A stretch of DNA of 64,000 bases from Rhynchospora pubera (taxonomy: Eukaryota > Streptophyta > Magnoliopsida > Poales > Cyperaceae), in assembly GCA_028095005.1 (NCBI GenBank), contig CM051463.1, forward strand, positions 7,555,052-7,619,051, given 5' to 3'. Under the pieces are notes generated by a model. The model saw only the letters and a list, made by a program, of their open reading frames with translations. It was not told where the DNA came from and did not search any database. Of this stretch, positions 48,423 to 58,721 are shown in pieces; within the stretch, counting starts at the first letter, position 1, and each line of letters begins with the position of its first letter. The position numbers and the translations under genes were made by a program.

Positions 48423-50016
48423 CGGTGTGTTTGGATGGAACGGAATAAGCCGTGAATAGATAATGGGTGTGTTTGGAAGTGGAGTGAATAAGAATGAATA
48501 AGGAAATTTATGAATAAGAATCTTGAATTAGAATTAGGAGAATTGTCTATTCATGAATAAGGACATGTTGTTTGGATAGTGTGTTGTGAATAAGAATAAG
48601 GAAAGAAAATAATATAATAATGATTTGATTTTGTTTTGAACAATTTGTCATTACAAGAATGGATGAAAATAATATAATAATAATTTATATTCATAATAAA
48701 AATAATATAAAAATATTAATTAAAAACAATAAAGTAATAATTTAGATAATATTAATAAATACAATAATTATTATATTTATTTTTTTAAAATCAATAAATA
48801 AAATTTTTAAATAATTATCATAATAATAATTGATTCAAAAAATGAATAAAATAATACTAATAATATTAATGATAACGTTTAATTATAATATTTATTATGA
48901 TTACTATTAAATAATAATTATTATAACGTTTAATAAATAATTATTATAATAATGATAATAATTCATAATTCATTACTAAATAAAATAATAATTAATAAAT
49001 TATTATTATAAATCATTATTATAATGTTTAATAAATCATTAATAAATAATATAATTATTATAACGCTTATAAAATCATTAATAAATAATAATTATTAATT
49101 AGTAATAAATCATTATTATAACGCTTTGTAAATAATTAATAAATAAAAATTAATAATTTATTGAAATAATAATTGATAATAATTATCATAAATAATTATA
49201 ATATTTATCATAATAATAAGAATAATATTATTATTATAACATAAATAAATATTTATAATAATACTTATTATTACAATATATTAATTATTATTATTACTAT
49301 TATTATTATTATTATTATTATAAATCATTAATAACTAATAATTATTAATTAGTAATAAATCATTATTATAACGCTTTTTAAATTATTAATAAATAATAAT
49401 TAATAATTCCATGAAATAATAATTGATAATACTTATCATAAATAATTATAATATTTATCATAATAATAATAATTATTATTATTATAACATAAATAAATAT
49501 TGATTATAATACTTATTATTACAATATATTAATTATTATTACTATTATTATTATTATTATAAAATTATTAATAAATAATAATTAATAATTCAGTGAAATA
49601 ATAATTATCATAATAATAATAATAATAATAAATATTTATAAAAAAACTTATTATTATAATATTTTCCTAGCATCACCAAGCCATTCCAATTCTAATTCCT
49701 AGTTTTGGCTTGAATAAGAATAAGGTAGTGAATAGGGCATTATTCTTATTCCATTGTGTGTTTGGGTCACCTCACAATTGGCTAATTCATGAATAAGGCT
49801 TATTCAACTCATTCCAAACGCACCCAATAGAAATAAGAAATTTCGGTTTGCGTGCTTATCCTTATTCCTTATTCTTATACTATGGTTTTGTTAGTATAAG
49901 AATAAGGGCCCAAATTCTTTATTCTTATACCGTTTGTTTTGCGCAAGAATAAAAATAAGCACGCAAATCGAAATTTTTATTTTTATTCTCTATTCTCGGC
50001 CTATCCAAACACACCG
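48423..50016. mobile_element. Tourist-like MITE split by another MITE
   Basis: Outer ends CGGTGTGTTTGGAT and ATCCAAACACACCG. Without the inner element (48465-49825) about 233 bp remain, close to the 221-bp relatives at 29636 and 61529, with which it shares ATGGTTTTGTTAGTATAAG. The target duplication is imperfect (AAT / TAA). Confidence 0.78.
48465..49825. mobile_element. Harbinger-type MITE, AT-rich, nested
   Basis: 1361 bp, ends GGGTGTGTTTGGA and TCCAAACGCACCC, with AAT on both sides (48462-48464 and 49826-49828). Subterminal AATAAGAATAAGG motifs are inverted. The interior 48600-49670 is almost entirely A/T with degenerate ATAATTATTATAACG repeats of roughly 230 bp (around 49080-49320 and 49320-49560). 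Confidence 0.82.
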
Positions 50017-50631
50017 TAATTAAAACAGAAAAGAAATTAAATTGAAACAAACATTGGACAGGTGAGGACTGAGGACAAAACAACACACGTAACAGTCACT
50101 CGGTTCCTCTTTCTCCTCAAGAGTCGGTACATGTTGGTATCATGTACCGACCCAATGGAACAAGTGCATCTCTCGAGACAAAAATAAAATAATAATACCA
50201 AAACACCAATAACACGAAACACATCAATAAATGTGCCATTTTTGTTTCCTGGTACCATGTCCAAGTGCAATGCTTTCAATTATACCTTTTGTTTCTTTTT
50301 TTGTGCCAGTGCAAACACGTATACACTGTTCCATGCCACCTCCTGTCAACTTTGTGCACACGCGTCAAACGAGGCCCACTTTATGCCATTCATGTGGGAC
50401 CCAATTGCTGAAGTGGGCCCAGTGGTGGGTCGTCTATCACGTGATTTCACGTGCAACGGAGTGGGCTAGAGGCTAGAGCTGCCAATGATGCCACCTGTCA
50501 CCATGCAATTATGGTTTTGGCCTTTTGGGTCCATTGATTCCTCTCTGCTCAGGCTTCCCAATTTTTGCGCGTCGTGTTGTACAAAAAAGCGACACGCTTC
50601 CAAATTAAATTATTGTTATACTATTTTAGTA
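50017..50631. other. Intergenic stretch with promoter-like motifs
   Basis: No gene seen. It is less AT-rich than its surroundings and contains paired G-boxes (see 50438-50453) and GTGGGCCCAGT-type sites, so it may be an orphan promoter cut off by the Mutator-like insertion at 50641. Confidence 0.35.
50438..50453. promoter_or_regulatory. Paired G-box motifs
   Basis: Two CACGTG hexamers four bases apart. CACGTG is the core site of plant bZIP and bHLH factors. A GGGCCCA (TCP-type) motif lies about 20 bp upstream. Function here is inferred only. Confidence 0.4.
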
Positions 50632-50729
50632 TAATTATTCCCGAAATTATTTAATATAAAAATTCAGACACCAAAAAATTTAATACAAAGAATTATTTAT
50701 TTTTTTTTTTAATAAGAAGAAAGTTCCAA

Positions 50730-51010
50730 CGCGTTTATAAACCGCGCCTCCCTCTCTCCTCTCGAACGCGTTTTATAAACGCGTTACAGGCCCTAAAACG
50801 CGTTTATAAAACGCGCTAGAAGCCTGAACTTTCGGAATAGTTAAAACGCAATTAACGCGTTTATAAAACGCGCTAGAAAACTTTTTACTCGTTTATAAAA
50901 CGCGCTAGAATCCTGAACATTCCAACTTCTATCACTTCGATCAAACTTTAGTCATTTCAATCGAACTTTAGTCATTTCTGTCTATAAGTTTGTGAATTTA
51001 TAAACGCGTT
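50730..51010 (+). promoter_or_regulatory. ACGCGTTTATAAA repeat array, left arm
   Basis: At least six copies of ACGCGTTTATAAA(A)CGCG-type near-palindromes. Each joins an MluI-like ACGCGT box to a TATA-like TTTATAAA. The last, at about 50996-51008, lies about 100 bp before the transposase ATG and could act as its TATA box. They probably bind transposase, drive transcription, or both. Confidence 0.7.
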
Positions 51011-51107
51011 ATTTGAAGTTATATAAGACTATACATTCTCGCAGAATTTAAATCGTCAACAACAGATTATCTCTTACAATTTAAAAACCTATCAATCAAA
51101 TCCAAAA

Positions 51108-53301
51108 ATGTCTACAATTACAATATATGTCAACCAATGTCCAACTTTTGGTGCTTCCTACTTCCACATCGGTTGTAGTATGCATACCACATTTGCTGAA
51201 ATTCGAAATGAATTATACAGCAGGCTACAGATTTTAGAAACCCAGTACACTTTGAATATCCATGGTCGTTACAATGAAATTGTAAATGGGAGATATGAAT
51301 CACTATTTCTTCCTGTAAATTCTGAAGATCAATGGCGCCTTTTTTACCACGAGACATTCGAGACGAGAGGGTTACCGATTATTGAGTTGCATGTTGATTT
51401 CATCCCCGAATATGGCACGGGACCAGATCTAAACCTAACACCCCTTGACGAGCCCAGTAGCAGTGAGCCAAACACTTCCTTAAACCTTATGTGTGGCCAG
51501 CAATCCACCCCTTACCAATACACTGGCGAACAGTCCGTTCCTACACAAGACAATAACACATCAGGAGATGAAGTCGAGGTTGCCGATGGTGATGAAGATG
51601 AGGGTCCGGCGACTTACTCCGACCTTCCTACCGGAGAAGAATATACCGATGTGGATGACTTCTCCGAGAGAGAAATGCCTTTTTATTCAAACTGCGACCA
51701 GCCATACGTTTCAGGAAGGACGGACTTGCACCATCCTGTAAGTGAATTGTGTGATATTTCCATGTTTGAGTATGCTGGTATGCCGGAGCGTAGTTTAGGG
51801 CCACAAGGCGAACTTGCTGTTGGTAAACGATTCGGTTCCAAAAAACAATTAATTCTAGCTGTCTGTGATGTTTCATGCAAAACAAATCGAGAAGTTCGAA
51901 CGGAAACTAGCAATAAACAAAAAATTGTAATGGTTTGCATGCAAAAACCGAATTGTAAGTGGCGATTGTATGGTAGACGTGAGAGTTATAATACAAATTG
52001 GAAGATCTCTACCAATCCAAATGACCATATTTGTTCCAGACCCCCGGGCCAAAAAGGTCACGCAAACCTTACAGCTAGTCTCATTGCCGAACACGTTAGG
52101 GATGAATTGAAAAAAAATTTGGAAAAAAGTGTCCAGGACATAGGAAGCCTCATAAGGGCTAGATATCCACGTATTGAACCGACTTATAATAAACTATGGC
52201 GTGGGAGGGAGCGAGCGTTGGAGCAATTGTTTGGGTCCTGGGAAGGGGCCTACAATAAACTTCCACGCCTCCTGGAGGCAATGAAGGCGACAACCCCAGG
52301 AACGAAATACACAATAGTTTCTTGGCCTACAAACGATCCTAACGTTGGCGTCTTCAAGATGGCAGCCTGGGCTTTTGGTCCGTGCATAGAAGCGATGAAA
52401 TATGCCAGACCTGTTATCTCAATTGATGCTAGTTTTTTATCGGGCCGATACAAAGGTAGATTGTTCTCAGTGTGTGGTTATGATCCAGAAAATCGATTAA
52501 TTCCGGTTGCATTCGGATTGGGCGAAAAAGAAGATAAGGATACTTGGGGATGGTTTATGTCTTGGGTTAGATGTGAAGTTTTAGGCCGGAACACTAGATA
52601 CTGTGTCATATCTGACCGTCATAAGGCAATAAAAGCGGTATTTGCATCCGTAGATTACGGTTGGAAGGCACAAGGTGCGCATGCAGTAGCGATTCATCGG
52701 TTCTGCATGCAGCATGTTGCGGAAAACTTATGGAAGGAGGCTGGCGGGTCACAAGATGCTGATTTGAAAAACTTTTTCAAATGTAGACTTGCTAACAAGA
52801 AAAACCCTAGACGTTTTAGAGAGAATTGGGGAGTTCTGAAGGAAAATAACCTGAGAGCTTATCAGTACCTAAGAAATTGTGGTAAAATTAATGAAAATGA
52901 AAATAACCTTCTCCGCAAATTCACGTCGAAAATTCAGAAATCAAAAACCAAAACTTTAGAGAAGTTACGCAGAGAAAAGAAACCGAGAAAACATAATGTC
53001 AACTAAACCACGTCATGTTTGTACCGGTGTGCTTCTACAAGGAGATGGAGGAATAAGTAAACGAGATATTCTTCGGCACGTCTACTTGCACTATCCTTCC
53101 GACAAATTTTACGTGAAGGTTTTTCAACGCGACGTTTTTGTAGTGAGAGGGCCGAAATATTGGACGGATGCAGTTAAGAGGGATGGAGGATATCATGTCC
53201 GACGTGGAGATGGAATCGTTTGGTTGCGTTTGCAACAGGCATGTCCTCCTGGGTTTGAAAATCACCCGTTAAATGGAAATGACATATATCATTTGGACTG
53301 A
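51108..53301 (+). CDS. MULE transposase with atypical C-terminal extension
   Basis: The first open frame runs 51108-53006 (632 codons). Residues 1-110 are a PB1-like N-terminal region, followed by an acidic linker. A MuDR DNA-binding region follows (VGKRFGSKKQLILAVCDVS, then CMQKPNCKWRLYGRR). The MULE catalytic core has VISIDASFLSGRYKGRLF (D440) and YCVISDRHKAI (D503) plus the C-x2-H pair in FCMQHVAENL. Homology ends at about AYQYLRNC; the third acidic residue and the SWIM zinc finger are not found. A 91-nt intron, GT 52882 to AG 52972, would join codon 591 in frame to the next open frame, whose ATG is at 52996 and stop at 53299-53301. The product would be about 700 residues with an unrecognised 101-residue tail (for example YPSDKFYVKVFQRDVFVVRG). 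Without splicing the two frames overlap by 11 bp. Transposition activity is doubtful. Confidence 0.8.
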
Positions 53302-54174
53302 TTATTAGGTTTTCTATAATTAGATGTTTTTATTATTGTGTGTTCTATAATTAGGTTTTCTATAATTATATGTTTTTATTATTGTGTGTTCTATTATTAT
53401 CTGTTTTCTTTTATGTTTTAGTATATGTATTAATTCGTGTAGTATATGTGTTGTAAGTTTTATTATCTAATTTATTTTAGTTTTTATTTTATCCATTTTC
53501 ATTTTTATTGTGAAATTCGAAATATTAATATTAATAGACTTAATATTTATTTAAATTATATTAGACATTACAACTCAATGAACATTGTAACAAAAAACAC
53601 AATACAAATTAAAAATTACAATTTATTAAAATTTTGAACCACACAATACACAACAAAAAAAATTACAAAATGCATAATATTAAAATTTTGAACCACATAA
53701 AAAAAAATTGTAGAGGATCCATTGCTAAGGGTGGGAAGAGAAAACATCACCGCAACTTATAGAAAAGAGTCGGGCGACTGATTATCACCTTAACCCCCTC
53801 TTTTTCTGAGACTTGGATGAGGATGACTCCATGTATGCAGATTCTCATCCAAGGATGCCGGCTGCGGTGTTATGGCTCGTAGACCCAGCCCAACAAACCG
53901 TCCTCTACACGTAATAACAGATTCCACAGGAAAGTTTTTATTTTAAAGTTGGTGGAATATTAATAGCCATAAGGATTGTGTGCGACTCTGTATCAGTGAA
54001 TAAGTGTGCCGCATACAACCCTTATGGCTATTAGTTTCGCACCAACTAATATTATTTTGCATTCCACCATCTGACTCTTCTTTTCCTCTCATTTTTTTCT
54101 TTTTTTCAGATCTTTTCTCTTTTTTTTTTTGATTTTGGACGACAGAAGGATGGGTATTTATATGGAAATTAGAT

Positions 54175-54385
54175 CTCTCGAACGCGTTTTATAAAAGGGT
54201 AAGAACTCTTCTTACGCGTTTTATAAACGCGTAAAATCAGAAAATAACGCGTAAACTCAGAAACTTTCGCCGCAATTACTGCAGCTTTTAGCGCGTTTTA
54301 TAAACGCGTTTTAAGGCTTGTAACGCGTTTATAAAACGCGTTCGAGAGGAGAGAGAGAGGCGCGGTTTATAAACGCGTTGGAACT
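54175..54385 (-). promoter_or_regulatory. ACGCGTTTATAAA repeat array, right arm
   Basis: At least six copies of the same motif as in the left arm, partly in mirror order, ending 80 bp inside the right terminus. Confidence 0.7.
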
Positions 54386-54575
54386 TTCTTCTTATTAAAA
54401 AAAAATAAATAATTCTTTGTATTAAATTTTTTTGTGTCTGAATTTTTATATTAAATAATTTCGGTAATTATTCGGTTTAAATTTATCAAATCGTTTGGTG
54501 CCCATTTGTGATGACAAGATAAGTCTACGTGCCTACACTACACGTATAAGCAAGGTATATGTTTATAAAATCAAA

Positions 54576-54735
54576 GGGCGATGTTGTAGGAATTTGAAGA
54601 ATTTGCAATTCTAGGTATAAATTTATTGGGAAGTGTGTAATTTTGTAAAAAATTTGAATTGTTTATAATAAATTTGGCATATGAATTCCGGAAATTTACA
54701 ATTCCCTCTTATTCCAATCCCATCCAAACGCCCCC
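54576..54735. mobile_element. Tourist-like MITE (TTATAAACAATCC family), diverged
   Basis: 160 bp. The right end ATCCAAACGCCCCC is good but the left end (GGGCGATGTTGTAGG) is mutated. The core is in reverse orientation (TTGAATTGTTTATAATAAAT). Confidence 0.7.
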
Positions 54736-55795
54736 AAAGATCAAAATTTTAAGGCGGCTATTTTTATATATGTTCACAATTAATCGTATTTATATTATAT
54801 TTTTTTAACACTGAAAAATAATTTTATTGAATCAATCGAAAGTGACAAGAGCATATCACCAAATTTATTAAACCATTGAATGAAATTTAATTTTCAAATT
54901 AAATTTAGATAATGCCCGTCTTATTCAATTGATAGATACGTTTATAACTTTGTTTACTTTTTAGAAGTATTGATAAGGTAAAATAGCTGCCTTCTCAAAT
55001 AACCAATTTTATTTTTTTCCTATTTTTTTAATAAGTATCTTCCTCGGTCTGGTTCTATTTTTTCTTTCCTTTTTTTATTTTACAAGTATCTTCCTCGATC
55101 TGGTTGAAATCTTCTACTCGAATGTATTAATCTAGAAGTTTCGCAACTACTGTTAAACCGAAGTCTGTTCTTACTTAATGTTTTCTTATATTTGAAGAAA
55201 TTAGAAACGCAAAGTTTGGGCAAATTACAATCTACAATACACACACATCATATATGGGTATTTAACAAATATAATGCCAAAAAGGCCTAATAAATTTCAG
55301 AACAAATTTTTGGGCACAAATTCAATCAATTGTTAGTGATTCCTCAAGCCATGTAGATCAACAAAACTAGTACATGGTGATCTCTCTGACCATTCAAAAA
55401 GGACAAATTAGTTGACAACTTGTTATATTAGCACTAGGTCCAATTATAAATGGATACTCTTTGTAAGATAAGAACAAAAATGAAACTGCAACTAAAATTG
55501 CACAAATAAAAATTTCACATAAAATAAGAGCCAATTAGGGAAATCATCATATGTACTGATTTTTTGTTTCAAATTTTTACATCAGGAGTACACTGAAGTG
55601 AAGAAATATTGCACTATTTGCATTCCACATCCCCATTTTTTTCTTTTTCCTAACATTTGCTTTTTAGCCCAAATTCCATCATCCCTTTCCAAACAAACCA
55701 TTTCTTCTTCATCCCAAGTCAATCCACAACTGATTGATCATCAGCAGGCTGCCTGATCAGAAGAAATTCAACGGCTCCGATTCGATCAATCGCTC
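54736..55795. other. Intergenic, includes 3' flank of the first WIP gene
   Basis: No further gene seen. 55560-55795 is probably the 3'UTR of the minus-strand gene at 55796. Confidence 0.4.
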
Positions 55796-56029
55796 TTAAC
55801 TCGGGTTCCAGCAAGTGAGATACATGGCTTGTCGTACCGACTCATCGGCTTGTCTTCGGTTTTCCTCTCCTGCAACTACTCGGGCCAGACCGAGACTCGC
55901 TGCTTGTGCCATCAACCCGGCGGTGCCGAGTCGCTCTTTGGTTCTTTGAACCGAACCGACAAGCGAACCCTTCTCTCTGTTAGCTGCCACACTAGCTGCC
56001 ATCCACACCTTGTTCATGTAATAACCCAT
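55796..56029 (-). CDS. Wound-induced (WIP/DUF3774) family small protein
   Basis: Single exon of 77 codons on the minus strand. The start is ATG 56029 (MGYYMNKVWMAASVAA); an in-frame Met at 56017 is an alternative. The last residues, ESVRQAMYLTCWNPS, match the C-terminal signature of the plant wound-responsive DUF3774 (PF12609) family, small basic proteins induced by wounding, hypoxia or pathogens and implicated in innate immune signalling. The N-terminal hydrophobic stretch (KVWMAASVAA) is usual for the group. A TATAAAT box lies on the minus strand at 56158-56152, about 125 bp upstream. The length is typical and no lesion is visible. It is likely stress-inducible, as the family is. A second, diverged member is at 60504-60749. 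Confidence 0.82.
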   Translation of the reverse strand: MGYYMNKVWMAASVAANREKGSLVGSVQRTKERLGTAGLMAQAASLGLARVVAGEENRRQADESVRQAMYLTCWNPS

Positions 56030-56151
56030 GTTGATGTTAGATGAAACTTGAATTTCTTTTGTTTTTTTTTTTTCTTTTGATCTTTCTCTTTTGCCTTTGT
56101 TCTGATTTCTTTTGTTCTTTCAAGTTGAGATGGAAAGATAGGAAGTAGAGG

Positions 56152-56158
56152 AATTTAT
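56152..56158 (-). promoter_or_regulatory. TATA box of first WIP gene
   Basis: TATAAAT on the minus strand, followed by a pyrimidine-rich leader, 123 bp before the ATG. Confidence 0.6.
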
Positions 56159-56802
56159 AGGAAAAGTAGCGAGTGGTTTTCCAAAACCTGGTGCTCAAAG
56201 TTTAGCTGGTTTTATAAAGTGGTTTCTGGTTTTAAGGTTTTGCTAGCGTTGTAACCATTTCATTAACAAATGGACAAGCTAGAAACGATGATTTTGGATA
56301 TCTCCAGTGAATTAAAAAGGAGAAGATAGAATATGGTACATGATTGAGATTTGGGATCAGTGACTACTCAGCATTGAGGTAGGAATTTCGGATAGCGACA
56401 AGACTGGAGTGTGACTGTATCATTTATCTCGTGAGATGATATCCGATAAGATACGATATATTGACGTTATGAATATTTTACAATTTACAGAATGTTCCCA
56501 TTCAAAAAAGAAAAAAAAATTAAATATACTTGACAGATTTGTTATTTGGGACATACAATTTTTTACCTCATAAATGTGTAAAGATCAATCCAAAAAGGTT
56601 GATTATTTTACTTCATATTGATATACAAATTAATGATATTATACTGATAACATAAAAAATTATTCATTATTTATATAGAAAAAACAATCCACTTACATAT
56701 AAACATTTATTGAAATTTATTTTTTTGAAGAGTATATTTTTATTTTTATTTGATATAAAATTTATAGTAATATATATTAATGTAACCTACTTACAATGAA
56801 TG
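56159..56802. other. Upstream region of first WIP gene, AT-rich
   Basis: No gene or repeat recognised. Confidence 0.35.
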
Positions 56803-56812
56803 AATATATGAA

Positions 56813-58711
56813 GAGGATTGTTAAAATGCTATGTATAGCACGGATTGTTAGGAAATTGCCCAATTTTAATTTTGTGACTAATTACTATTAATTAATCCAA
56901 TTAAAACATAAGCAACACGAGATCTAGTACTTTAAGCAATAGACACAAAGAGAAAGAGGAGAAATCGATACCTCCCGCGAAATCGTATTCGCGGGGCTCG
57001 AGCAAGGCATGGGAATCGATGGCGTGCCTTCTCCACCGTCTCCACCACGTCTCGTAACCGCCCTCGAGTCCACCAAGGAGGATTAATCACGTTCTACAAG
57101 GTACGTGCTAGCATACCCAAAGAACAAGCCTAATCCCTATGGTTTTCTCTCTTGCATCAATCAACAACCTTGATTTAGTGGAGAGAAAATAGCTCAACAC
57201 ATGAGCAAATAAGAGGGAGAGAAGAGGAAGGTGGCGGCCTAGAATGGGAGGAAGAGAGGAGAGAGAAAAATCTAGGTGGAGGCTCTCATAAGTGGTCCTT
57301 ATATAGAGCACAAAACCTAATTGACCTCTTGCATAATTACAACTATGCCATCCCACCTACCACCATAAATGGCTGCCACGAAATGGGCCTTTATGGGCCA
57401 TTTAACCCCTTCATTTGGACCATTAATTCATATAATTAAGGTCCCTCAACTTTGCTCTTTAATTGGGCTATATATTTGCTATTTAAATAACGGCCCAATT
57501 AATCAATATAACCATTTATATTGATAAGTGTTGAACTAAATTAATTATTAACTCATTAATAATTATTTTAGGATTAGTTAATGCATTAATTTATTTCTAT
57601 ATGATCCATTGACTTAATTAATTATAACGGTTCGCAACGGTATATAATTAATTAATCAATCTTATCATATTTCCACAGAACTTACTGCTGTGAATAAATA
57701 AATAATGCACTGTGTGATTAATGTCCTATTTGTGTGACCCTTTGAGGATTTATGCTATGTTGGCCATGGAATTAAATCGTTATTTAATTCCAATAATCAT
57801 AAGTGGTATCTAGCAACACGTTATGATTCCCAATTCGCATAAATAGTGTACTGCTACAATATTTCAATCCTGCATAAGAGAATAAATATGTTTCTCTATT
57901 TTGATTCTTATGTCTCACGATATCATCGTATAATCCAAGATAGGAATGTGTCATTCTTGCAAATTATACGTTTCTTGATCTAGAGTTGATCGCTTAGTTG
58001 CGCGCATACGATCCAACTCCATCAAGGGGCCCAAACAGATATCATCACTCACTAAGTGAATTAATGAGGGACATATTGTTTTCTTGATGATTAGCTTTTC
58101 CCCGCACAATTCAAGAGAACGTAAATCAAGTCCGTATAGCAGCCCTTAACGGGAATCAGCGGTAGACGAGATTTATAGAACCTATCCTCATGTGGAAAAG
58201 ATAATCATCTCAAACTTAGAACCAAAATCATAACGAAATAAACAATGACACATAACACAATCCATATGTTTATTTCGTTGGGTCAAGTCCTGTACTATGT
58301 TCCATAACATATACATATGCAATTAAGTTGGTAACTCTTTACCTATGATTTGTAGAACTTAATCATCACTTAACTTGCATACTAATCTTATATGATAATT
58401 AATGTTCCTTGTTAATTATCAAGATTATGGACCGTTTAGATTTATTATTGTCATTCTAAAGAATGATCCACAGAGATCTACAATTCAGATCCTCAACCTG
58501 AATGATCTGTCAATAATAAACCTAGGAACAGATGATAAAATATCATCCATAACATAAACTAATAATTAAGTCATTAAATTATTGACTTCTAGGACATAAC
58601 TCCAACACGGATGACCTTCGTGCTACGGATTCGTTCTTGCATTTCATGCTTCAAACAACCGATCCGTAGCACGAAAGTCATCCGTGCTATGCATAGCATT
58701 TTAGCATCCTC
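56813..58711. mobile_element. Small MULE-like MITE split by a solo LTR
   Basis: Outer ends GAGGATTGTTAAAATGCTATG and the near-complement CATAGCATTTTAGCATCCTC, with a 10-bp duplication AATATATGAA (56803-56812 and 58712-58721). Without the solo LTR and its 5-bp duplication only 132 bp remain. These form a hairpin with inner arms GTGCTACGGATCGG / CCGTAGCACGAA. Confidence 0.85.
56846..58607 (-). mobile_element. Solo LTR (1.76 kb), second copy
   Basis: Plus strand begins TGTTAGGAAATTGCCC and ends CATAACTCCAACA; the reverse complement matches 16654-18420 along its length. The 5-bp duplication CGGAT (56841-56845 and 58608-58612) is intact. Stretches such as CTCCCGCGAAATCGTATTCG and GATCCAACTCCATCAAGGGG are shared. 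No internal sequence remains. Confidence 0.93.
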
Positions 58712-58721
58712 AATATATGAA

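Larger units (their letters stand above)
50641..54464 (+). mobile_element. Mutator-like element (MULE) with transposase gene
   Basis: 3824 bp. Terminal inverted repeats of about 150 bp begin CCGAAATTATTTAATATAAA and are nearly identical at both ends. A perfect 9-bp duplication TAATTATTC lies at 50632-50640 and 54465-54473. It encodes a MURA-type transposase with a new-looking C-terminus. 53302-54170 is non-coding, apart from a minus-strand scrap (about 53880-53770, reading MESSSSKSQKKRG) that may be the tail of a lost second gene. Confidence 0.94.
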
